A stretch of 64,000 nt of DNA, taken from positions 1 to 64,000 of the forward strand of contig JAGCDO010000033.1 in assembly GCA_017651265.1 (NCBI GenBank), written 5' to 3'. The notes under the pieces were generated by a model. It saw nothing but the letters and a program-made list of their open reading frames with translations, ran no database searches and was not told the origin of the DNA. The stretch comes from Prevotella sp. GTDB taxonomy: Bacteria; Bacteroidota; Bacteroidia; Bacteroidales; Bacteroidaceae. Position numbers and translations under genes: made by a program. Shown here in pieces: positions 7,518-17,800 of this stretch (position 1 is the first letter of the stretch; every line of letters starts with the position of its first letter).

Positions 7518-7865
7518 AATTGTGATAATAAATTATTAATAATGTATAAAGGTTTTTAGTATAAATCAACGTTTAGGTACCCAAAAGTACACTATTCGCT
7601 CATTCAGATACAAAAGTAGTGCTTTTTTATGAAATAAATATTATTTGGTGTTACAAAATCTTTATTTTTTGTATCATTGGGCATTTTTGGTGTCATTCTA
7701 CAATACATAATATGGAGATTTTTTTTAATTTTGCAATCATGGTGTAAAAAATACACACTGTGCGTAACACGTATTATTATCAACAATCATACCTAAATCA
7801 CCGATTCGGCATATCTTTGATATGAAATCGAACGAATAAACTTTAAACGATTATAATAACAATTT
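7518..7865. other. Divergent intergenic region with promoter-like boxes
   Basis: 348 bp, AT-rich, no convincing gene. On the plus strand TATCTTTG (7812-7819) fits the Bacteroidota -7 box for the FAS1/SusCD unit, giving a leader of about 40 nt; no clear -33 TTTG is seen. On the minus strand TACTTTTG occurs twice (plus-strand CAAAAGTA at 7582-7589 and 7611-7618) as candidate -7 boxes for the 5595-7517 gene. A 60-codon antisense ORF here has no support. Confidence 0.5.
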
Positions 7866-10514
7866 ATGGAAAAGAGACAAATCGCAAAACAACGGCATCA
7901 ATGGACTGTTGCTGCCTGCGGACTGCTGATGAGTGCCTTCGCCCTTCAAGGTTGTCAAGACGACGTATTGACGGGGCAGCCTTCTTGGTTGGGTAACTCT
8001 ATCTACGAACGTCTGGAGGAAGATGGCAACTACACAACCATGCTGAGGTTGATTGATGACTTGGGGCAACACGAAGTGCTCAGCCACACTGGTTCGAAGA
8101 CACTGTTTGCCGCAAACGACGATGCTTTTCAACAATGGTTCTCCCGCAATGGCTGGGGTGTGAGCCGTTATGAACAGCTGTCAGTATCGCAGAAGAAACT
8201 TCTGCTTAACAATTCAATGGTTAACAACGCCTATCTGATCGAGTTGTTGTCGAACGGAAGGCCTCAGGGCGAGGACTCACATCCCGCTGAGGGTCGCACC
8301 ATGCGCCGCGAGACTGCAACCAGTGTTTATGACTCTGTGCAGATCATGAAACCTGATCAGATGCCGAGCACATCGGTTTGGGCCAGGTTCAAGAACAACG
8401 GCAGGAGCATTCCCGTGCTGAAGGATGCTACATCAGCACCGATGATCCATTTCCTGCCTTCTTATATGAAGATCAATAAGATTACCAGTACCGACCTTGA
8501 CGTGCTGACCAACCATCAGGCCAGCGACATCAACGAGGCTTGGGTAAACGGTAAGAAGGTGATTGAACGTGATATCACCTGTAAGAACGGTTATATACAA
8601 AAGGTGGACGGTGTAATCGAGTCGTCACCCAATATGGCAGAGATTATCCACCAGCATCCTGCCATGTCTCGTTGGGCAAAGATGATGGACCGTTTCTGTG
8701 CACCTTATTATACTGCTGAGGGTACGAGGGAGTACAACCGTTTGTATAACAACCAGGACTCTGTCTATGTTCTCCGCTACTATAGTGACTATTCTGCTGG
8801 TGGAGCAAACACTACCACGCCAAACGGCGAGGCTGTAAATGCCAAGCTGAAGTTTGATCCGGGATGGAACCAGTACGTCAGCACATCAGGCGATGCCAAC
8901 ATGAACTATGATGCTGGTGCTATGTTTGTTCCGACAAATCAGGCTCTGGAAGCCTGGTGGCAGAACGAAGGTAAGGACCTGCAGACAGAATACGGTGACA
9001 TCGACAGTATCCCCGAGGCTACAATGGCAAAACTTATCAATGTGAACATGCGCGACGTGTTCTCTGAGGCCATCCCCACGAAGTTCGACAAGGTGCTGAA
9101 CGATGCCAAGGTGGAAATGGGCATCCGCATTGAGGATGTTGATTCCTGCTTCATGGGCTGTAACGGTGTGGTATATATGGTGAACCGCGTTTATACGCCG
9201 GCAGAGTTTGCTTCCGTGGCTTATCCTGCCCTCGCCCACCCCACTGTCATGAACATCATCTACTGGGCTATCGACCAGTTGAACTTCTTGCCTTACCTGC
9301 TCTCCATGGACTCACAGTATAGTCTGATCCTCCCGACGAACAATGCTATGTTGTGGTACATTGACCCGTATTCCTATGGCAATGAAAGAGACGGAATGGA
9401 GGCTCCTACTGCAGTGGCTTTCGCTTATGATGAAACCAAAGCTTTGGAACAGCGTGTGAGAGCTTTCCGCTACGACTGTGTGATTGACGCAAATGGTAAT
9501 ATCTCCATTGATGAGAGTACAAGGAAAGAGGAAACAACCCGTTCGGTTGTCAATGACTTCCTGAAGCGCCTGATGGATCAGTTGATCATCGTTGGCGACG
9601 TAGAGGACGGTCATGAGTTCTACAAGTCGAAGGGCGGTACTCCTATCCGCGTGACCAGAGATGCTAACGGTCGTCTGGCCTTTGCCGGTGGATGGCAGAT
9701 GAACCACAACAAGGTTCTGCCCGTGAATCCGGAGGATATCTACGTGAAGACCAACGGTAAGTCGTATGTGATCAACGACCAGATGCCTTTGACAACAGAG
9801 AAATCCGTCTTCCTGACATTGGATGAGCGCGATGAGTTCTCAAAGTTCCTGGAGTTGCTGGATAACGACGGTGCCGACCTGTTGGCAACCACAGTAACCA
9901 AGAACAATTACGAAGCTGGTATGCAGAAGAAATCCAGCAAGAACCTGAAGTTGCTCGACAACTATAACTATACGATTTATGCGCCCACGAACAGTGCTAT
10001 TCAGGAACTGATCGACCAGGGCCTGCTGCCGACATGGGACGACTATGAGGCTCAGACTGAAGAGATCTGGGGTTCTGAAGAAGCTGCCGAACAAGCTAAG
10101 GCTATTATCAAGAACATCATCGTCAGCTTCCTGCGCTATCACGTACAAGACCATGCCGTACTCGTGAACATGGCTCCAGAGATCTACGATGAGGAGAACG
10201 GTCAGAAATCGCCAAGATACGAGAATACCTATGAGACCATGAAGCGTAATCTCGAAACAGGTCGATTCGATCCCGTTGTGGTCAACAACGAACCAGGTCA
10301 GATGTGGGTACGTGACTTACTTGGCAACACACGCCATATTGTTAAGACTGAAGGACTTTACAACCGCATTTGCCGTGAATACTGGTTCAAGACCACTGGT
10401 GAATGCTACATGGCATCCGATGCTGTAGTCCATCAGATAGACGGTGTCCTTCTCAGTGAACAGATGACACCTTGGAAAGATCAACTTAATAAAGTAAGAG
10501 CAAGGAGGAACTAA
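7866..10514 (+). CDS. Fasciclin (FAS1)-domain surface lipoprotein, 882 aa
   Basis: Lipoprotein signal peptide ending in the lipobox ALQGC (Cys30), followed by acidic QDD, which in this phylum favours export to the cell surface. FAS1-like segments lie at about 40-265 (GNYTTMLRLIDDLG, TLFAANDDAFQQWF, KVDGVI), 450-640 (SLILPTNNAMLWY) and 655-875 (YTIYAPTNSAIQEL, ending VVHQIDGVL). FAS1 domains mediate adhesion or ligand binding; here they probably work with the SusCD pair that begins 3 bp downstream. First gene of a 17-kb plus-strand unit. The ligand is unknown. Confidence 0.85.
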   Translation: MEKRQIAKQRHQWTVAACGLLMSAFALQGCQDDVLTGQPSWLGNSIYERLEEDGNYTTMLRLIDDLGQHEVLSHTGSKTLFAANDDAFQQWFSRNGWGVSRYEQLSVSQKKLLLNNSMVNNAYLIELLSNGRPQGEDSHPAEGRTMRRETATSVYDSVQIMKPDQMPSTSVWARFKNNGRSIPVLKDATSAPMIHFLPSYMKINKITSTDLDVLTNHQASDINEAWVNGKKVIERDITCKNGYIQKVDGVIESSPNMAEIIHQHPAMSRWAKMMDRFCAPYYTAEGTREYNRLYNNQDSVYVLRYYSDYSAGGANTTTPNGEAVNAKLKFDPGWNQYVSTSGDANMNYDAGAMFVPTNQALEAWWQNEGKDLQTEYGDIDSIPEATMAKLINVNMRDVFSEAIPTKFDKVLNDAKVEMGIRIEDVDSCFMGCNGVVYMVNRVYTPAEFASVAYPALAHPTVMNIIYWAIDQLNFLPYLLSMDSQYSLILPTNNAMLWYIDPYSYGNERDGMEAPTAVAFAYDETKALEQRVRAFRYDCVIDANGNISIDESTRKEETTRSVVNDFLKRLMDQLIIVGDVEDGHEFYKSKGGTPIRVTRDANGRLAFAGGWQMNHNKVLPVNPEDIYVKTNGKSYVINDQMPLTTEKSVFLTLDERDEFSKFLELLDNDGADLLATTVTKNNYEAGMQKKSSKNLKLLDNYNYTIYAPTNSAIQELIDQGLLPTWDDYEAQTEEIWGSEEAAEQAKAIIKNIIVSFLRYHVQDHAVLVNMAPEIYDEENGQKSPRYENTYETMKRNLETGRFDPVVVNNEPGQMWVRDLLGNTRHIVKTEGLYNRICREYWFKTTGECYMASDAVVHQIDGVLLSEQMTPWKDQLNKVRARRN

Positions 10515-10517
10515 GGC

Positions 10518-13500
10518 ATGCGAATTCTAAGATTCACTATTATATTATTCGCCCTGATTGCTGCAACAGTAGTCAGCGCGCAGGAACCGATAACCTCCAT
10601 TCACGGAAGTGTTAGTGATGACATGGGACCATTGATGGGTGCCTCTGTCTGTGAAATGGATGGAAGCGGACGTATCATTGAGTCAACCATTACCGACCTG
10701 AATGGTAACTTTACCATGAGGATCAGGAATCCCAAGGATAAGATCCGTTTCAGCTATGTAGGTTGTAAGGATGTTGTTGAGCCGATTAACAAGACCAATT
10801 ACCAGATTGTCTTGAAGTCGGAACTGCAGATCGACGAAGTGGTGGTAACCGCCACAAAGCGAGTAGGCGGAAACGGTCTGCCTATCCCGCAGCGAGAGGT
10901 TTCCAACGCTACCCAGAGTATTTCAACGAAGGAGTTTGAAGGTCTTTCCGTCATGTCCATCGAGGAAGCGCTCGTTGGTCGTATCGCCGGTCTTGACATT
11001 ATCGGAAACTCCGGTGACCTTGGAGCAGGATCCACCATGCGTCTTCGTGGTGCTTCATCTCTCTCCACACTGACCGATGCCAACCCGCTGATCGTAGTCG
11101 ACGGTAACGTACGTCAGGTTGACCTCGCTAACTTCGATATCAATACTGCCAACAACGAGAAGTTCGCCGAGTTGCTGAACATCAACCCTGAGGACATCTC
11201 TGATATCCGCGTGCTGAAAGATGCTGCCGCTACAGCGCTCTACGGCTCGCAAGGTGGTAACGGTGTGATTGAGTTAACCACCAAGCGTGGTACTCGTGGT
11301 AAACCAAGACTCTCTTATTCACTGAAACTGACTGGTACATACCAGCCTAAGGGATATGAGCTCCTGAACGGTGACGACTACACCATGTTGCTGAAGGAGT
11401 CGTACTTCAACCCTGAGCAGAGCGATGCTGCTTCAAATATTCCTGAGCTGAACTACGACCCGTCGTTCTCGGAATATGAGCAGTATAACAACAATACCGA
11501 CTGGCGTAAAGCTGTTACCCAGTGGGGTCTCCGTCAGAACCACTATGTTACCGTAGAAGGTGGTGGTGAGAAGGCATTGTTCCGTATCGGTGCAGGTTTC
11601 GATAATGAGACCGGTACGATGATCGAGCAGAAACTGCAGCGTTTCTCTACCCGTGTGGCTCTCGACTATAATGTAAGTGAACGTATTCGCGTAAGTACCA
11701 ACTTCGCGCTTACCTATACCAATAACCATCGTAACTCTGACGGTTTGCTCGACATCGCCATGAAGAAGATGCCGAACATGAGTATCTATGAGCAGGATCC
11801 TGTAACAGGTGAGAACACCTCTTCATATTATTCTATGCTGCAGAGTGCAAGCTCAGTATTCGACAGAAACCAGAAAGATTACGTGAACCCCGTGGCAAGT
11901 GCTAAACTGGCTAAGAACAGACAGAGCACTTACGACATGACACCTGAGTTGATTATCCAGTACCATCTGCTGGGCATGGACTATGACAGCTGGCAGTTGA
12001 ACTGGAGAGGTTCAGTGTATATGAACATCAACAACGGATATTCTAACAAGTACTATCCGCAGGAACTGAAGACCGTTTCTTGGGATCAGGGCGTAAATAC
12101 CACCTCTGACAGTTCTAACAAGAGCGTGTCGTTCAACACCAAGCAGCAGCTGACATTGATTCCTGCTTTCAAGAACAAAGACCACTCTCTGATGGTGATG
12201 GGACGCTTCGAGTTGACAAGCGGATCATCTACAGGACAGTCTGAGGACAAGCAGGGCGCTCCTACTGGTATCACCACCACACAGGGTGGCGGTATGATCA
12301 AGAACCTGAGCTCAAGCTTCGGACAGTCACGTTCCATGTACTACACAGGAACATTCCACTATGCTTATAAAGGACGCTACATTGCCGATGCTTCGCTGCG
12401 TGCCGATGGTACCACCAAGTTCGGTCCGGGTAACCGCTGGGGCTTCTTCCCCTCTGTATCTTTGAAGTGGATCATCAGTGATGAGCCTTGGATGCAGTCA
12501 ACCCGCAAGTGGCTGTCAATGTTCGCCATCCGTCCCAGCTGGGGTCGTGTAGGTCACCAGCCTGGACAGAACTATCTGTTTACCTCTAAGTATGATTCTG
12601 CCGACAGGTACATCGACATGATGGCCATGAAGCCGAACAACATCCGTCTGACCGACCTGAAGTGGGAGATCGTGGAGAGCTGGAACGGTGGTATCGACTT
12701 AGGATTCTTCAACGACCGTTTGACATTGACTATCGAGGGTTATAGTCAGACCACCTCAGACATGTTGATGTCCAACTACCGCATCCCGTCTAACGCAGGT
12801 TTCTCTTCAATACCTTATAGCAACAATGGTAAGATGCGTAATACAGGTTGGGAGTTCCATATCAATGCCAACCGTTTGATTACCGCAGGAAAGAAATTCT
12901 CTGTTGACTTCAACGCGAACTTCGGTAACAACCGCAATGAGTTGCTGGAGTTGGAGGAGAACCTCTTGGACAACCTGAACTCTGTTTATGGATTCTCTAA
13001 CGATGAGACCCTGCAGCGCGTACAGTTGCACAACCCGTTAGGTGCTATCTACGGTTTCCGCTATAAGGGTGTTTATCAGTACAACTACTCCACCTTCAGC
13101 AGAATGTCTCCCGAAGAGCGCGAGCAGTTCCTTGCCGATGGCAAGACAGCTCCTGTTGCTCAGAGTGCCGACGGTAAGCTGATTGTTGACGGTAAGGGCG
13201 ACCCCGTACGTATGATGTTCAACTACACCAACGACGCTACGGGTAGAAACTACCGCTTCAATGGTGGTGATGCTATCTATGAAGATATCAACCACGATGG
13301 TCAGATCAACGCACTTGACATCGTTTATCTGGGATCTTCTCTGCCTAAGCTCACTGGTGGTTTCGGATTCAATTTCAACTACGGCAGCTGGCGTCTGAGC
13401 ACCCAGTTCACCTACCGTGTTGGTAATAAGATCCTGAACAGAGCCCGTCTGCACGCAGAAGCCATGATCGGTAACGACAACCAGAGTCAGGCCGTGAACT

Positions 13501-13838
13501 ACCGCTGGCGTAAGGAAGGTGACATCACATCAATTCCTCGAGCCATGTACGGTAACAACTCCAACTACAACACGCTGATCAGCGATCGTTTCGTTGAGGA
13601 CGGTTCATACCTCCGTATGGGTTACGCCCAGATCTCTTATGCTATCAACAGGAAATATCTCAAACACCTTGGTCTGAACCGAGTGAGTTTGTATTTCAGC
13701 GCCAACAACCCGTTCGTTCTGACAAAGTACTCGGGTGTTGACCCGGATATTTCGAGCGGCGGTTACTCTCCTGCTATCGATAACGCACAGACACCGCGTT
13801 CACGCTCTTATACGTTAGGTATTACTGTACAATTCTAA
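10518..13838 (+). CDS. SusC-type TonB-dependent outer-membrane transporter (locus 1, first copy)
   Basis: 1106 residues. Signal peptide to about residue 21 (VVSAQ). A CarboxypepD-regulatory-like domain occupies about 27-108 (ITSIHGSVSDDMGPLMGA), then the plug (about 125-255, with VLKDAAATALYGSQGGNGVI) and a 22-strand-type barrel ending in an aromatic C-terminal strand (SYTLGITVQF). Forms the channel under the SusD lid encoded next. It starts 3 bp after the FAS1 gene and is preceded by AGGAGG (10503-10508), which lies within the upstream coding sequence. Substrate not deducible; no glycosidase lies nearby. Confidence 0.95.
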   Translation: MRILRFTIILFALIAATVVSAQEPITSIHGSVSDDMGPLMGASVCEMDGSGRIIESTITDLNGNFTMRIRNPKDKIRFSYVGCKDVVEPINKTNYQIVLKSELQIDEVVVTATKRVGGNGLPIPQREVSNATQSISTKEFEGLSVMSIEEALVGRIAGLDIIGNSGDLGAGSTMRLRGASSLSTLTDANPLIVVDGNVRQVDLANFDINTANNEKFAELLNINPEDISDIRVLKDAAATALYGSQGGNGVIELTTKRGTRGKPRLSYSLKLTGTYQPKGYELLNGDDYTMLLKESYFNPEQSDAASNIPELNYDPSFSEYEQYNNNTDWRKAVTQWGLRQNHYVTVEGGGEKALFRIGAGFDNETGTMIEQKLQRFSTRVALDYNVSERIRVSTNFALTYTNNHRNSDGLLDIAMKKMPNMSIYEQDPVTGENTSSYYSMLQSASSVFDRNQKDYVNPVASAKLAKNRQSTYDMTPELIIQYHLLGMDYDSWQLNWRGSVYMNINNGYSNKYYPQELKTVSWDQGVNTTSDSSNKSVSFNTKQQLTLIPAFKNKDHSLMVMGRFELTSGSSTGQSEDKQGAPTGITTTQGGGMIKNLSSSFGQSRSMYYTGTFHYAYKGRYIADASLRADGTTKFGPGNRWGFFPSVSLKWIISDEPWMQSTRKWLSMFAIRPSWGRVGHQPGQNYLFTSKYDSADRYIDMMAMKPNNIRLTDLKWEIVESWNGGIDLGFFNDRLTLTIEGYSQTTSDMLMSNYRIPSNAGFSSIPYSNNGKMRNTGWEFHINANRLITAGKKFSVDFNANFGNNRNELLELEENLLDNLNSVYGFSNDETLQRVQLHNPLGAIYGFRYKGVYQYNYSTFSRMSPEEREQFLADGKTAPVAQSADGKLIVDGKGDPVRMMFNYTNDATGRNYRFNGGDAIYEDINHDGQINALDIVYLGSSLPKLTGGFGFNFNYGSWRLSTQFTYRVGNKILNRARLHAEAMIGNDNQSQAVNYRWRKEGDITSIPRAMYGNNSNYNTLISDRFVEDGSYLRMGYAQISYAINRKYLKHLGLNRVSLYFSANNPFVLTKYSGVDPDISSGGYSPAIDNAQTPRSRSYTLGITVQF

Positions 13839-13859
13839 TTGATCATCGTAAACTGAAAT

Positions 13860-15659
13860 ATGAAAATTATGAATACCAAGATATATAAAGGGTTCTTAGG
13901 GGTATTAGGGATACTTGGAGGCTTAGGTCTTACCGCATGCTCTGATTTCCTGGAGATTGAACCTCAAAATGAGATTATCCTGGAGAAATTCTGGAATGAG
14001 AAGGCCGACGTTGACGCCATCATTGCAGGTTGCTATTCAGGAATGCAATCAGAAAACGTTATCAAACGTATGATGGTATGGGGTGAGTTCCGCAGCGATA
14101 ACATCGGTCCGGGCAGTAACGTCAGTTCCGATGGAAGCCTCGAGAAGATCCTGAAGGAGAATATCGATGCCAAGAATGGCTACACCAGCTGGACGGATTT
14201 CTATTCTGTCATCAACCGCTGTAATACCGTCATCAAATATGCTCCCGGCGTGGCCGCCAACGACCCCGCCTATACGGAGAGTGAACTGCAGGCCAACATC
14301 GCAGAGATGGTGGCACTCCGCAGCCTCAGCTATTTCTATCTGATCCGTGCCTTCCGTGACGTGCCTTTCTCAAGAGTGGCCTATACGGATGACGACCAGA
14401 CCATGGACCTGCCCGCTACGAAGTTCAATGATGTGCTCGACTCTCTGATCTATGACCTGGAGAGTGTACAGAACTTTGCCGTGAAGCGTTATCCTGTGAC
14501 CAAGGAATTCTACCAGACTGGTCGTATTACACAGGATGCCATCCACGCCCTGCTCTGCGAGCTCTATCTCTGGAAGAAGGACTATGCAAACTGTGTACGC
14601 TATGCCGACATGGTGATCGATTCTAAGAAAGCCATCTATGAGGAGAACCGCAAGAAGCGTTCCAACTCTTCCTTATCAAACGATGACGACATGGCTCGTT
14701 TCAACGGATTCCCCTTGGTCAGCAACTCATCGGGTGCCAACTACTATGGTGATGCCTATTCCGTCTTGTTTGGAACAGGCAGGAACAGCATAGACCTGAT
14801 CAATCAGGAAATCGTCTTCCAGTTAGTCTTCTCAGACTCTCCTGAAGGAGACGGTATGATGGCCAACGGTGCTGTCAACTCTTTCTACGGAAACTCCAAT
14901 GCCTCTGTTGGTCTGGTAGCTCCCTCTGACTATATCTACGCTCAGATTGAGGCTACAGGACAGGATCGCAAGGTATTTTCCGAACGTAACAAGAAACTGG
15001 ATGCCCGTATCTATACCAACTGTTTGTACAGAGGAAGCGGCGGTGACAAAGCCATCAACAAATATACTACGAGTTCGGTTGATATCTCTACCACTTCTGG
15101 TTCTCCAGAAGCATCCTACGGTTCAAAATATACGCAGAACCAGAACGGTACCAACTGGATTATCTATCGTTTGACGGACATCATGCTTCTCAAGGCTGAG
15201 GCATTGGCACAGATGGTTCGCGATGGTGACAATCCTGAAAACAGCGAGTACAACAGATCAATTCTGGACAGAGCGTTTACGCTTGTCAATGCTATTAACA
15301 AGCGCTCTCTCTGCCAGAACCAGCTTGTCGATACACTCCGCAGAGCCGACTACACCACCAAGGGTGATATGGAGACATTGGTGCTCCAGGAGCGTCAGCG
15401 CGAACTGATGTTCGAAGGCAAGCGTTGGTTCGACCTCGTTCGCCTCTCACAGCGTAACGGCAACACCCAGGTGTTGACTTCAGCCGCGCTGTCAAAAGCC
15501 ACAACTGGTGAAGGACTGATTGGTAACCACTTGGCAAAGATGGACGCCATCTATTGGCCCTATAATCTCGACGAGATGAAGGTTAACCTGAATCTTGTAC
15601 AGAACCCTGCCTTCAGCAGTGGTGAGGACGAGAGTTACCAAAAGACGACGAAGAAGTGA
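13860..15659 (+). CDS. SusD/RagB-family ligand-binding surface lipoprotein (locus 1, first copy)
   Basis: 599 residues. Lipobox GLTAC (Cys27) followed by SDFLEI, the usual SusD start. The TPR-rich SusD fold is marked by FWNEKADVDAIIAGCY near the N-terminus and the C-terminal signature ERQRELMFEGKRWFDLVRL. It binds the ligand outside the cell and hands it to the SusC encoded just upstream. Met4 (13869) is an alternative start. Confidence 0.95.
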   Translation: MKIMNTKIYKGFLGVLGILGGLGLTACSDFLEIEPQNEIILEKFWNEKADVDAIIAGCYSGMQSENVIKRMMVWGEFRSDNIGPGSNVSSDGSLEKILKENIDAKNGYTSWTDFYSVINRCNTVIKYAPGVAANDPAYTESELQANIAEMVALRSLSYFYLIRAFRDVPFSRVAYTDDDQTMDLPATKFNDVLDSLIYDLESVQNFAVKRYPVTKEFYQTGRITQDAIHALLCELYLWKKDYANCVRYADMVIDSKKAIYEENRKKRSNSSLSNDDDMARFNGFPLVSNSSGANYYGDAYSVLFGTGRNSIDLINQEIVFQLVFSDSPEGDGMMANGAVNSFYGNSNASVGLVAPSDYIYAQIEATGQDRKVFSERNKKLDARIYTNCLYRGSGGDKAINKYTTSSVDISTTSGSPEASYGSKYTQNQNGTNWIIYRLTDIMLLKAEALAQMVRDGDNPENSEYNRSILDRAFTLVNAINKRSLCQNQLVDTLRRADYTTKGDMETLVLQERQRELMFEGKRWFDLVRLSQRNGNTQVLTSAALSKATTGEGLIGNHLAKMDAIYWPYNLDEMKVNLNLVQNPAFSSGEDESYQKTTKK

Positions 15660-15681
15660 AATACGAAAAGAGAAAAAAGAT

Positions 15682-17763
15682 ATGAGACGTAAGAATATAT
15701 TCAAAGGGATTTTGGGAGGGCTGCTCATTGCGATGCTGACTCCTCTCAATACGCTGTTGCTGACAAGCTGCTCCGATGAGCCTGACAGCGAGTATTTCTA
15801 CACCTTTACCGGTGAGATGATGAGCGACTGGCTGACAAGTCCGGACCGCCCACAATACAGCGAATTTGCAGAAATCGTGGAGAGAGCCGGTCTGATGGAT
15901 CTCCTCGCCACCTACGGTCACTATACCTGCTTTGCCCCATCCAACGAGGCGGTTGACAAATTCCTGCAGGGACGTGGCCTCAGCAGTGTCTCACAGTTGA
16001 GCGACGCCGATTGTGATACCATTGCCCGTACCCACCTGATATCAAACATGTACACAACATTTGACATGATTGGTCATAAACTACCGTCTGTGAACATGTT
16101 GAACCGCTACTTGGCGACAGACCCAGGTTTCGATAACGATAGCAATGCGGTCATCGTTCTTGAAGGACTGGCCAAGATCAAATTTGACATGAAGGACGAC
16201 TCTGTGGAGAACGGTGTCATGCAACCCATTGATGCGGTTATTGAAAAGTCGAACAGCTATATCACCGACTTGATGCGTGAGAACCCGAAAATCAGCACCT
16301 TCTACAATGCCCTGCTGGCTACGGGAGTCATCAATGATGTAATGCTGGTTGAGGATGAAAATTATAATCCTAAAGAATACGAACCGTATTACACAGGTTC
16401 TGGCGACACATACACAGATAGTTATAGATATGATGTGCCTCCCACCAAGAAATATGGCTACACATTCTTTATTGAACCCGATGAACTGTTAGAGTCGAAA
16501 TATGGCATTCAGAAGGGTGACCTACGTGCCTTGTACGATTTGGCCTGCTCGATCTATGATGAGGTTTATCCTCAGGATGTGAGCGCACCTGGCCATAGCT
16601 TTGAGAACCTTACCGACAGCGTCAACCCCCTGCGTCGATTCATTCAGTACCATATTCTGAACAAGATTGCAGCCGGTGTCGACGACCTCACCCCGATGGA
16701 GGTTACCAACAAAGCGAACTTTGAAGGAGCCATCGGTATTGACGAGACACGTATCAACCCCTGTGACTGGCATCATACTCTTCTGCCCCACAGGATGATT
16801 AAAGTAGATAAGGTCACTGTCAGCAAATACCTGGGTGGAAGCAAAAGAAACCAGCGCTATATCAATAGACGTAATGATGCCAAGTTTAACTTCCTTGGTC
16901 AGCGCATTGAACCCAACGACGATGAGTATAAGCACGACGGTATCAACGGACACTATTTCTATGTTGATGACATCGTAGCCTTCAACAAGGATGTTCAGGA
17001 TAAGATACAGAATGTGCGTATCCGTATGGACTTCAACACAGTCTTCCCAGAGTTCATCTCAAACGGTCTGCGCCAAATGGGACAACCCTGGCAAACGAGC
17101 GTAGATGAGAAATACGGACTCAACTGGTGGTTCCCTGAGGGATATCTTGATGGTGTGACTTCTACCAACTGTAAGTTGACATGGAGAAGACCTATCGCAG
17201 TAGCAGATATCTACATGTGGGATGAGTTTGCACTCAAAGGAAACTATGACATTACCTTCCGACTGCCACCGGTACCCTTCTCGGGCGAATGGCAGATTCG
17301 TCTGGGCTTCACAGCTCAGGATTCCCGTGGTGTAGCCCAGATCTATGTCGATGGCGTACCACAAGGTATTCCTCTGGACATGACTCAGAGAATGAATTCT
17401 GAGTTCTACATCGGTGATGATTTCATTAGCAGCATCGATGACTATGATGCCATGAGTGCAGAGGAGAAAGCCGAGTATATCAAGTCTATGAAGAACCTCG
17501 GTGTATATACCCATCCACGCTCGATGTATTGTGACAATGGTGGATCTGGAAATAGAGGTTGGAATGTCGTCTACGATATCGGTATGCGTAAGATCATCAG
17601 CCAGTCGTTTATTGACTGTAACCAGGACCACTACATGAGGATCAGGGTGGCTTCCGATGGTAAGCAGGGTAACGACAATGAGTTCGCACTCGACTTCCTG
17701 GAGTTGGTACCGAAGAGTGTCTATGGTTCCGACGGTGACGGAGAAATGGAGGATGACCTCTAA
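15682..17763 (+). CDS. FAS1-domain lipoprotein, 693 aa
   Basis: The ATG at 15682 is chosen because it begins a good lipoprotein signal peptide (MRRKNIFKG...LLLTSC, Cys30) followed by acidic SDEPD; the open frame extends upstream into susD but that part is not signal-like. One FAS1 domain lies at about 45-200 (YTCFAPSNEAVDKFL) and a second, weaker one at about 205-460. The C-terminal ~230 residues resemble a beta-sandwich ligand-binding module (NGLRQMGQPWQTS to LDFLELVPK). It probably binds or presents ligand at the surface for the SusCD pairs on either side. Confidence 0.82.
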   Translation: MRRKNIFKGILGGLLIAMLTPLNTLLLTSCSDEPDSEYFYTFTGEMMSDWLTSPDRPQYSEFAEIVERAGLMDLLATYGHYTCFAPSNEAVDKFLQGRGLSSVSQLSDADCDTIARTHLISNMYTTFDMIGHKLPSVNMLNRYLATDPGFDNDSNAVIVLEGLAKIKFDMKDDSVENGVMQPIDAVIEKSNSYITDLMRENPKISTFYNALLATGVINDVMLVEDENYNPKEYEPYYTGSGDTYTDSYRYDVPPTKKYGYTFFIEPDELLESKYGIQKGDLRALYDLACSIYDEVYPQDVSAPGHSFENLTDSVNPLRRFIQYHILNKIAAGVDDLTPMEVTNKANFEGAIGIDETRINPCDWHHTLLPHRMIKVDKVTVSKYLGGSKRNQRYINRRNDAKFNFLGQRIEPNDDEYKHDGINGHYFYVDDIVAFNKDVQDKIQNVRIRMDFNTVFPEFISNGLRQMGQPWQTSVDEKYGLNWWFPEGYLDGVTSTNCKLTWRRPIAVADIYMWDEFALKGNYDITFRLPPVPFSGEWQIRLGFTAQDSRGVAQIYVDGVPQGIPLDMTQRMNSEFYIGDDFISSIDDYDAMSAEEKAEYIKSMKNLGVYTHPRSMYCDNGGSGNRGWNVVYDIGMRKIISQSFIDCNQDHYMRIRVASDGKQGNDNEFALDFLELVPKSVYGSDGDGEMEDDL

Positions 17764-17764
17764 T

Positions 17765-17799
17765 AATTCACAATTCATAATTCATAATTGAGAATTGAC
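17765..17799 (+). repeat. Heptad array directly before a start codon
   Basis: Five 7-bp units (AATTCAC, AATTCAT, AATTCAT, AATTGAG, AATTGAC) begin 1 bp after the previous stop codon and end 1 bp before the ATG at 17801. The array makes up the whole intergenic gap. Confidence 0.75.
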
Positions 17800-17800
17800 A

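Noticed and set aside
17059-17778. 239-codon minus-strand frame opposite a FAS1 gene
   Set aside because: Antisense shadow without a signal peptide, motif or plausible promoter.
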